This document shows, piece by piece, positions 56,699-64,000 of a stretch of DNA of 64,000 bases. Under the pieces are notes generated by a model. That model was not told where the DNA came from. It saw only the letters and a list, made by a program, of their open reading frames with translations, and did not search any database. The stretch is from Macrosoma leucophasiata. Taxonomy: Eukaryota; Arthropoda; Insecta; Lepidoptera; Hedylidae. Each line of letters begins with the position of its first letter. The stretch's first letter is position 1. Made by a program: the position numbers and the translations under genes. Location: the NCBI GenBank assembly GCA_036365455.1, contig JAWQUS010000020.1:6917001-6981000 (forward strand), written 5' to 3'.

Positions 56699-56731
56699 AA
56701 TTAGACTAACTATCCTTTAGTTAGTCTAATT
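56699..56731. repeat. Perfect 14-bp hairpin
   Basis: AATTAGACTAACTA is mirrored at 56718-56731 around a 5-nt loop. Confidence 0.9.
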
Positions 56732-56734
56732 AGA

Positions 56735-57975
56735 CCGAAACCACACAGAACATATTATTATTTTCTTATTTTAATAAACAGTATTTTTAAAAGCAACAAT
56801 TTGTGATATTCACAATGATATTACAGCTTCATAAGGAACACTGCAGTTGTTTGTTATAACATCCATTATTCAAAATATACCTATTTATTCTATTTTTGTC
56901 GGGGCTATCAAAGATAAAGTCATTATCCTCAGTCAGACACACATTCAACGTTCTTGGCTGCTGGGTATGCTGCTTTAAATTATTGTCGTATTAGGTATCC
57001 ATTCTTCACCATATTTAGGTAGGTATCTAAAATAATATACTGTGCTCATTAATGTCCCTTTAGAATTGCCAAAAAACATTATTTATTTACAATAAAACAC
57101 CGTGAACGGCGATAACTTGCACAAACAATAAACTATTCAAAATTTATCATGTTTAGCAAATCCGTGCAAAATAACCAAACCAGAAATTCTGGTTCATTTA
57201 CTTAGGAACTGGTTCGACCACGCGCCTCTAACAATTCGCAAATTTTATTTCATTTAATATTTAAGGGTAAAAAGACGCGTGGACTGGCAACACCGGTATA
57301 ACTGCCCGTGACCTGCGCTGTTAGCGAATTATTGAATTAGGAAATAATTATGGCGTGCGCTGTAAATTATTTTAGGTATGGACGTAATTTATTACCAGTG
57401 GAATTTTTGTGCGTGATGTCCGACAATGTATCTGACCTTAGGGATGTTTTCGGTATGATACATCTGGTTTATTACCTTTATTATTTTATGGAAACAAATA
57501 GAGATGCCACGAATATTTGGCCATTATTCGGTATTTGGCTTATTCGGCCACATTTTTTAATAATAAAAAATGGAAAATAAAAACGACATATTACCTATTC
57601 AAAAATGCGATATTTTAATCACAAATGACTATATTCATACTTAAAATCTACTAATGGTAAATTGTGATGAATAAAGACAATGTTACAGCATTAGTTGACA
57701 ATAAACGTTTGCGCTTTTCTTCTTTGTCTCTCACCAGAGACACTACTGCTGCCAGGAGATGATAGATAGATATACCTTAGCGAAATTCGTCAAATCTGGA
57801 CATGGTTTTGCGCTTACTGACCACCATTTGTATGGAGCTGCCGTCCGATTTAGGCGAGCAGTATTCAGATAAAAATCATATTTATCTGCCACAGAACTTT
57901 TTTCTGCATCTCATCGTGTTGCTTATTATTTTATGCACTCGTCTAAGAACTCGGCCAAATCGTTATTCGTGACAA
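56735..57975. other. Unique AT-rich stretch
   Basis: No gene recognised. The plus frame 57350-57580 has no motif. Confidence 0.4.
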
Positions 57976-57977
57976 CT

Positions 57978-58148
57978 CTAGTAACAAGCATAAAGTTCAT
58001 AATAAAAACCAGAGATATACCTAAATGAATGTGCATTGCTTTGCCCAAAAACCTCAGTTGTTTTACCATTAGGTACCACTGTGACAGTAATTACGGGGCC
58101 TTATATTAACATCTATGAGTGCATACAGATGAGCGGCAATTACCTACG
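57978..58148 (-). repeat. Family A, old copy
   Basis: TAACAAGCATAAAGTTCATAA, AAAAACCAGAGATATACC, CTGTGACAGTAATTACGGGGCC and GAGCGGCAATTACC in order. Highly diverged. Confidence 0.5.
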
Positions 58149-58254
58149 TTAACGAAGATTCGATTGCACCAAAATAATTGTTAAAATTATGTTTTTTGAC
58201 AAATTTAACTAATAATGACAGTAACATTGATGTAACATAATTTGTTAAAGTTGT

Positions 58255-58324
58255 TGTAACATTTCACATCCTTCTCTAATTTATAGGAATCTGTTAAAGT
58301 TAGAGAAGGATATGAAATGTTACA
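58255..58324. repeat. 25-bp inverted repeat next to the fold-back SINE
   Basis: TGTAACATTTCACATCCTTC... (58255-58279) is mirrored at 58300-58324 with one mismatch. Confidence 0.88.
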
Positions 58325-58555
58325 ATAATTGTTTTTATATTATTTCGCATTAACACATGCTTGTGAAATATATTTTATTTTTAAAGAAAAATGGAAAGAA
58401 AAATTTGACTTCAGGCGAGACTCGAACTCGCGGCATACTGGGAATCTAGTCCAGGCGCTCTTCGAATTAAGCTTCCCAGTAGGCCGCGAGTTCGAGTCTC
58501 GCCTGAAGTCAAATTTTTCTTTCCATTTTTCTTTAAAATAAAATAATGTTACAAT
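58316..58555 (+). mobile_element. Family C fold-back SINE with 11-bp target duplication
   Basis: The insert is 58327-58544 and AATGTTACAAT flanks it perfectly (58316-58326, 58545-58555). The arms at about 58373-58433 and 58484-58544 are inverted over about 60 bp (AAAGAAAAATGGAAAGAAAAA, CAGGCGAGACTCGAACTCGC). The loop keeps ACTGGGAATCTAG but not the tRNA-like centre. Both overlapping frames are products of the palindrome. Confidence 0.9.
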
Positions 58556-58628
58556 TACTTTAACAAATATCGTGGTGCAACCCAGTCTAACTGTTACAGT
58601 CAACCGGCTCTCTAGGGGACCGGGATAT

Positions 58629-58712
58629 TTTCTGTCGCCAAATGGTAGTGTTCAGCACTATCGTGTTCCGGTTAGATGATAATGTATGGCCCTGTAATAA
58701 CCATCATAGATT
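58629..58712 (+). repeat. Family A fragment
   Basis: CTGTCGCCAAATGGTAGTG to GGCCCTGTAATAACCATC. Middle part only. Confidence 0.7.
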
Positions 58713-58815
58713 GTTAGCCTATGGTTTATATTGGTGTTTATATTTAAGCCTAACATAATATTTGCATTGTGATCATTTTATTCAACGGTATGCCATGTAA
58801 GATTTATTACAATGT

Positions 58816-59039
58816 ATAATAAGTATATATATGTAAGTACCATGACCAAATAGGTCGACTTCTGTCTGATGGTGGGATCAAAAATCTTAGGAATCGGCGT
58901 GCATCTATGAAGAGAATGATGAAGGTAGACGAGGCACGAGAGGTTTGTCAGAACCGGGTTATCTGGCGCTCTACACTCTCTGCCTACCCCGTTAGGGACC
59001 TGGCGTGAAGATACATACATACATAATAATAAGTATATA
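58816..59039 (+). pseudogene. RTE-like LINE 3' fragment with 14-bp target duplication
   Basis: Near-identical to the end of the 3.2 kb copy: GGTGGGATCAAAAATCTTAGG, GACGAGGCACGAGAGGTTTG, CTCTCTGCCTACCCCGTTAGG and an (ATAC)n tail. ATAATAAGTATATA flanks it (58816-58829, 59026-59039). Only the last about 60 codons of the reverse transcriptase remain. Confidence 0.88.
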
Positions 59040-59296
59040 AACAATGTATCGATAGCCTTAGATATAGAATAGCAGCATAGATAATAAAACGGCTAGCTTG
59101 TCATTATGGGTCTGTGGTTGGAATCGAAGGCGGGAAAGACGGGGGGTTCGTTTGAGGGTCGGGAAAATGACAAGACCTATAAATTTTGGATGTAAAATAA
59201 AAGGTTAAAGTAAGTTATTGGAGCTTTGTCGATTAATTTAAGAATTCCATACATACTTCTGATGCTATCCTAATAAGATACATAGGTATCTAGCAA

Positions 59297-59420
59297 CTAA
59301 GGTCTCAGGGGTGGCAAGTATAGGCTGCAGTCATCACTTAACATCAATCATCATCAGTAAAATGTAACTTATCATCAATGTGAGATGCATGCTTGTTTGC
59401 CACCTTCATTATATAAAATA
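59297..59420 (+). repeat. Family A, 3' part with small insertion
   Basis: AAGGTCTCAGGGGTGGCAAG, AGGCTGCAGTCATCACTTAACATC, an ATCATCATCAGTAAAATG insertion that partly repeats the family word, then TTTGCCACCTTCATTATAT. Confidence 0.7.
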
Positions 59421-59650
59421 ATGAGGGACTGGAACCCTCTAAAACCACCTCGGTGCCGACTTCAGTGCACGAATGGGGGGGGATCCGGGTACACTAAAAC
59501 ACTGCCCCGGTTCGTCACGCACTTCGCCTCGATATGGCTCGTCCACGGGGACACTACGGTACGGTAGCCTAATGATGAAACAGCTGTGCTAGTTACTCAC
59601 AAGTCGCAGGTTCCAATCCCTTAAATTTTTTAAATCATCTTTTTTTATTT

Positions 59651-59912
59651 AATGGAAGTGGCAAACAAACATACAGTTCACATTGATGTTAAGTGATGAC
59701 TGCAGCCTATATACACCACAAAGACCAAGGTCAAAATGCAGATGCGTTACCACTCCTGAGGCCTAAGGTGTTATGCCACTGAGTCGGAAATTACTTACCA
59801 CCTGACCGGAACACGATAGTGCTGAACACTACCATTTAGCGGCAAGTAGGTATATATTAGGTAATGTGGTGGTGCCTACGCCCGCGAGCTCCGTCACTGG
59901 AGCTCTACTACT
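59651..59912 (-). repeat. Family A, nearly full-length
   Basis: T-run, AATGGAAGTGGCAAACAAAC through GCGAGCTCCGTCACTGG and CTCTACTAC. Confidence 0.85.
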
Positions 59913-59949
59913 TGCATCATTCTTTCTTTCTTGATACCATATTAGAGCC

Positions 59950-60430
59950 ACAGTCTTATTTCAACAGCCGAAAAAAAAACTGGTTGCCTGTAAAGTCGGT
60001 TTTACGGGCGAAGATTTTACGTGACAACGTCTTTTTCTCGGTAGAAAGGCATTCGCCGGTCCGGCAGGCCTCTCTCTCGTTCGGTGACTCATCGTTACGT
60101 TACCGGGCGTTACACTTTTTCATGAGTGACTCCGAGCCGCAACCTAATTTAAGACGTTGTCACGTCAAAAATTCCACCCTCACACCCTGTGCTCAACGGC
60201 GTGGTTTTCGCCTCCGTTTTTGCCTAGAACGTGTAAATTGTGGAACGAACTTCCCTCTGGTGTGTTCCCTTGGTGATGTCAATAGGTATTGGGTTCTTCA
60301 AAAATGGCTTCAAGGGTCTTTCAGGGCTGGCAGCGCGTTGACAACTCCTCTGGATTTGCAAATATTCATCTATAGGTAGGCGACGGTGACTTCCATCAGT
60401 TGGTCAGCCAGCTTGACATAAAAGGGTAAT
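59950..60430 (+). pseudogene. Jockey/CR1-like LINE reverse transcriptase C-terminus
   Basis: The frame at 60223-60270 reads PRTCKLWNELPSGVFP, a signature near the C-terminus of Jockey/CR1-type reverse transcriptases (PRTxxLWNxLP). It is followed by the usual 3' segment with GGGCTGGCAGCGCG and GGCGACGGTGACTTCC. The 171-codon frame here is out of phase with that motif. A 15-bp inverted pair (ACGTGACAACGTCTT, 60019-60033 and 60151-60165) lies upstream. Confidence 0.75.
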
Positions 60431-60449
60431 AGGCCTACACGTCATAGGT

Positions 60450-60788
60450 AAGTACCTATATTTGTTTTTATATTATTTCGCATTAACACATGCTTGTGAA
60501 ATATATTTTATTTTTAAAGAAAAATGGAAAGAAAAATTTGACTTCAGGCGAGACTCGAACTCGCGACCTACTGCGACTAACTAGCATAGTTGGTAATAGA
60601 TGGCGCGACTGCTACCATAAAGCAATGCAATAGATGTGAAGGAAAGATTTGACAAATCGGGCAGGGCTTCAGTAGCTCAATTGGAAGAGCGGCTGGACTA
60701 GATTCCCAGTAGGCCGCGAGTTCGAGTCTCGCCTGAAGTCAATTTTTTCTTTCCATTTTTCTTTAAAAATAAAATAAGTACCTATATT
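60450..60788 (+). mobile_element. Family C fold-back SINE, complete, with 13-bp target duplication
   Basis: The insert is 60463-60775 and AAGTACCTATATT flanks it perfectly (60450-60462, 60776-60788). Order: outer segment with TTCGCATTAACACATGC; inverted left arm with GCGAGACTCGAACTCGCG; body TAGTTGGTAATAGATGGCGCG; tRNA-like TCAGTAGCTCAATTGGAAGAGC and CCGCGAGTTCGAGTCTCGC; then the 3' arm TTCTTTCCATTTTTCTTTAA. The A- and B-box-like words are better preserved than in other copies. Confidence 0.92.
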
Positions 60789-60954
60789 GCATTGCGTTAC
60801 CTATTTACGACTTAGAAATCTGAGTAGGTAGATAAGGGGGAATGAGACATTCTACTGATATTTTTACATTAGTTTATTACATTTAGTTTTATCTTAGTGA
60901 TATTCTTGACTTTACATATATTTCTTATCTTGTTTGACATGTATATCAATTGTT

Positions 60955-61047
60955 GTTCACTTTAATTTATTTTGTTTGTTTTTGACGTGTCATAAGAGGT
61001 GCCTGTCACCCTAAATGAATAAATGAGTTTCTGATTCTGATTCTGAT
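60955..61047 (+). mobile_element. LINE 3' tail
   Basis: TTTGTTTGTTTTTGACGTGTC, GAGGTGCCTGTCACCCTAAATG and (CTGATT)n. The reverse of the 39.2 kb fragment. Confidence 0.75.
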
Positions 61048-61194
61048 ACATAATAACCTCAGTTAATATTATCAGGTACCTACCTAAATAGTTATTTATT
61101 TGGTTAAGTATAATGCAATTAGAACCTGATGTGTTCGGTACACCACACAATGTAGCTAGAACATAGAGAAAGTAAAAATCTGCAATCGAGTGCT

Positions 61195-61445
61195 ACGACG
61201 TGTAGCACTTGTAGCCAAGCAATGCGTGAAATAAAAAGTAAAATTGAAACGCGCTTTCAAAATTGGAACGCGCGTTTGCCGCCAAAATCCTATGTTCACA
61301 GCGCCGCCTCACACTCACACACGAGCCCCGCCCCACACACGCTAGCCAATCGCACGTCTTTGAACACCCTCGCGCAACACGCATATTGATCTGCGGACAC
61401 AGCTCGAAGCCGTTTACATTTCGACATATCACACGCTAAACACCA
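61195..61445. promoter_or_regulatory. GC-rich unique island with promoter-like words
   Basis: GCGCCGCCTCACACTC, GAGCCCCGCCCCACAC (GC-box-like) and GCTAGCCAATCGC (CCAAT box) cluster here, with repeated GGAACGCGCG/GAAACGCGC words. Not repeated in the window. A promoter or enhancer is plausible, but no transcript evidence can be seen. Confidence 0.35.
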
Positions 61446-62500
61446 ACAAACAATAACATGTGAGAAAACATTAAGCTATTTCAAACCGTATCCCATTCTA
61501 ACAAAATTAAAAATCGCTTAACAAAAGTTTTGTCGCTTTCGACGCGTTTGAACTTTATTGGGGTGTAATTTATAATAATTGTACACCCCTCGAAACTATA
61601 CTCTATTACAACTAGTTAAGGCTGGTTTTCTATTGTGGTTAGATATGGAATTCTGGTTTTTGTTTTGGGTTAATATAATTATTGAATAGATTGAATAGTC
61701 AAATCATAAAATTTTTACCTTTATTACCTTTACAAATGTTTTCGAACGTCACTATGATACCTACGTAGCGTAGAAACTATTATCGCAGCATAAGTAAATA
61801 CATAAACACGTTCGTTTTCTGTCGACTGTGCTAATAATATGAACAATACTACCAATACTACCAATCATAAATTAATCTTCATGAAGAGAAAAATCAATAC
61901 ATAGTTATTATTATTAATTATTTCTGTAAAATAAAATAAGTACATAGGTATATTATTTTCATAAATAAATGAAAATCTAATGAACATTGATGTCGGTATG
62001 TGTACAATATCAATATTTCTTCGAAATCTGGGCAAATTTACCACATTTCATTATTCTATATCTTTTTCTGACATTGATTCCGTGATTCCTTTATAATTTT
62101 GTATAAATTAATGGCCAGACAGCGCCATCTAGTCACGATTAGACAAAATATGTAGGTTTGTACCTCATATTTCTAGTCAAATACGATGTAGTTCTACTAT
62201 TGTGCACAAGATGTCACTATCCAAGTTTTATATAAAAAATATTTTAAGCAACGTAGAGGTCAGCACTCATCACTAATCAAATTCTGATCAATCGATACTC
62301 ACACCTCCATTTTATTCGACAGAAAGGAAGAATTATATTTTTGTCGTAATTATGTGAATATGAAGATGTATACAAATAATTTAAACCAACACTAATATCA
62401 ACAGCAGGTTCCTTCAGTTTTGTAGCTAACATGTGTGACACGCGGGGTGGATGAGCAAAAAAAAAAGGAAATACTCCTTTGAGCAAATTATCTGTCTCTG
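61446..62500. other. Unique AT-rich stretch
   Basis: No gene or repeat recognised. Confidence 0.4.
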
Positions 62501-62505
62501 GCGCC

Positions 62506-62655
62506 CCCTACTATTATAAATGTGAAAGTGAGTTTTAAGTTGCGCTTTCATGTCTAAACAGCTCAAATTTTGTTTATTTATCGCGGGTGTCACCCCGAAA
62601 CGGGTGGTGCAGGCTGCCCTCGCCGCCCTTCTATAGCTACGCCAGTGGGTTCCTT
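62506..62655. mobile_element. Helitron-like 5' end followed by a DNA-transposon-like terminus
   Basis: CCTACTATTATAAATGTGAAAG resembles the start of the 46.1 kb Helitron. The following segment, read on the minus strand, is CCACTGGCGTAGCTATAGAAGG...GGGTGACACCCGCG, like termini of CAGTGGCGTAGC-type repeats. A similar CCAGTGGCGGATTTAG lies at about 63610. Confidence 0.4.
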
Positions 62656-62735
62656 TACTAGACAATTATTATTTTAACAATACAGTACCTACCTAATAAA
62701 ACACGTCACGTCTCGCGTGGCCTGCAGGATTGTGA

Positions 62736-62976
62736 ACCAGAGTGCCTAGTGCGAGATTTAATGCGAATTTTACTATTATTTACGGAGATTTGTATGGAAT
62801 TGAAGGAGCGTTATCTAGCGGTGAATAGATGACGCTAAATAATAGTAATATTCGCATTCAATTCCATGAGAAGAGTGAATCGATGACGCTCCTTCAATTC
62901 CATACAAATCTGCGTTTACGTTTACGCGATCGAATTCGCGTGAGAGTAAATAAAATCTCGCACTAGGCACTCTGGT
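62736..62976. mobile_element. Palindromic MITE with shuffled internal inverted repeats
   Basis: The ends 62736-62759 and 62953-62976 are perfect 24-bp inverted repeats (ACCAGAGTGCCTAGTGCGAG...). Internally, 62761-62782 is mirrored at 62836-62857 and 62782-62811 at 62886-62915, one mismatch each. GTGAATNGATGACGCT occurs as a direct repeat at about 62821 and 62875. No frame of note; target duplication unclear. Confidence 0.88.
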
Positions 62977-63725
62977 CTACATGAGGATAATAATTATCCA
63001 GTAGATACTGTTATCGCCACAATGCCAACTTACACAGTAGCGAGTTCAGTTACGCAGTTGACAGTTGACAAGTACGCACTTCGTGGCGAATATAGTTATA
63101 ACTCGCTCGTTCACACGAACGGCAAGTTTAGTTTACGCGTTATTAGTGTATAATCTATGGTTTACGTATAGATGCAGTACATATTGTACTGAATTAGCGG
63201 GTGGCACGGGAGGGTACCAAATATTTATTAAATAGACCAGACGGTTATCTCCTTCAATTTGTGCTAGGTACTGAACTCACCTATCGCCGTTCAAATTCAA
63301 ACTAAGATTTTCTACTACTGTACCTACTAATCGAAGGGTAAATCGGGCTGTACTAATAGTCGTCGTAAGTCGACCTTTAGCGCGGTTTCCGACTGTTTAT
63401 ACAGAACCATTGATATACAAAAAACCCGTATAACAATGTACAGAACACGTAAAACTTTAATTGCTCGAAGATGTGAGATGTGCTGCGAAGAAGGGGATTG
63501 TATTCTTTGCCCATGCAAAGAATACAATCGCCTATACCATTATAGAAGCGATACGCGTGGACGAAAATATGGCAGGAGTTCGCATTCATTGAAACTAGCT
63601 CCTCTCATCCAGTGGCGGATTTAGAAATTTGCCGCCTGTAGGCTATCCAATTTGTGCCGCCCTTAAATTTTGATATCGTAGTCCACAATCATATCAATTA
63701 CAGAACAATTATGAGAGAAGAATGT
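62977..63725. other. Unique stretch with a perfect hairpin
   Basis: No gene. GATTGTATTCTTTGC (63496-63510) is mirrored exactly at 63515-63529 around CCAT. Confidence 0.5.
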
Positions 63726-63726
63726 A

Positions 63727-64000
63727 TGTATCTTCACGCCAGGTCCCTAACGGGGTAGGCAGAGAGTGTAGAGCGCCAGATATCCCGGTGCTAACATACC
63801 TCTCGTGCCTCGTCTACCTTCATCATTCTCTTCATACATGCACGCCGATTCCTAAGACTTTTGACCCCACCATCAGACAGAACTCGACCTATTTGGTCAT
63901 GGTAGGTCAGTCTTGGTCTTCCTGGGCCTCTGCAACCATCCACATTTGCATTGTATATCTGTTTAGTCATTCACTCATTCGACATTCTTTCTATATGCCC
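63727..64000 (-). pseudogene. RTE-like LINE C-terminus, runs off the window end
   Basis: The minus strand contains the same sequence as the 3.2 kb copy: GGGCATATAGAAAGAATGTCG at the edge, then CCAGGAAGACCAAG, CTCTCTGCCTACCCCGTTAGG and ATACATACA at its 3' end (63727). It has a frame disruption near the GGCGTGCATGTATGAAG region. The upstream part lies beyond 64000. Confidence 0.88.

Noticed and set aside
58340..58603. Two overlapping frames with the same peptide on opposite strands
   Set aside because: They arise because the fold-back SINE reads alike on both strands.
59864..60379. 171-codon plus-strand frame as a gene
   Set aside because: It starts inside a family A copy and runs out of phase through a LINE reverse transcriptase remnant.
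1..64000. CRISPR array
   Set aside because: No regularly spaced identical repeats; the window is animal nuclear DNA.

Overview
This 64 kb window looks like gene-free nuclear DNA from a moth or butterfly (Lepidoptera). It is AT-rich. It repeats lepidopteran intergenic signatures such as GTAGGTACCT/AGGTACCTAC runs, short Helitrons ending CTAG|T, GTCT-associated repeats, and 3' ends of lepidopteran non-LTR elements. I found no host protein-coding gene, rRNA or intact tRNA gene. Most open frames are short chance frames or lie inside mobile-element remnants. The window is best read as a large intron or intergenic region built from layered transposon insertions. Between them lie unique AT-rich stretches and a few GC-richer unique islands that are candidate regulatory sequence. 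The genus cannot be named from sequence alone.

Repeat families, using working names of my own. Family A is a ~285 bp SINE-like retroposon starting near CTGGTGGTAGAGCTCC and ending TTGTTTGCCACTTCCATAACAT plus an A-rich tail. About 30 full or partial copies lie on both strands. One copy nested in another has a 9-bp target duplication, which supports retroposition. Family B is a ~311 bp tRNA-derived SINE with pol III A- and B-box-like motifs. Two copies have perfect 14- and 10-bp target duplications, and its 3' tail resembles that of an RTE-like LINE present here. Family C is a second tRNA-like SINE. It has a fold-back form in which a ~55-60 bp inverted copy of the 3' end sits near the 5' end; two such copies carry perfect 11- and 13-bp target duplications.

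Other mobile DNA: a nearly complete mariner (14.2-15.5 kb) with a DD34D transposase killed by two homopolymer frameshifts; five or more non-autonomous Helitrons; a hAT-like MITE pair, one with an exact 8-bp duplication; several fold-back or MITE-like elements; and 5'-truncated LINE ends of at least four kinds (RTE-like with ATAC tails, a second RTE-like kind with TGATGA tails, Jockey/CR1-like, and R1/I-like).

Layout. 0-11 kb is mostly unique AT-rich DNA with scattered family A copies and one RTE end. 11-16 kb is a dense cluster (MITE, family B, a MITE carrying two inverted family A copies, family C, mariner). 16-26 kb is mostly unique with GC islands at 16.9, 18.1, 20.5 and 24.0 kb. 26-29 kb and 31-42 kb are dense repeats. 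44-54 kb holds nested composites, and 58-64 kb holds fold-back family C, LINE ends and a palindromic MITE. The most unusual features are the fold-back SINE subfamily, the nested inverted composite at 45-46.6 kb, and the palindromic element at 62.7 kb.
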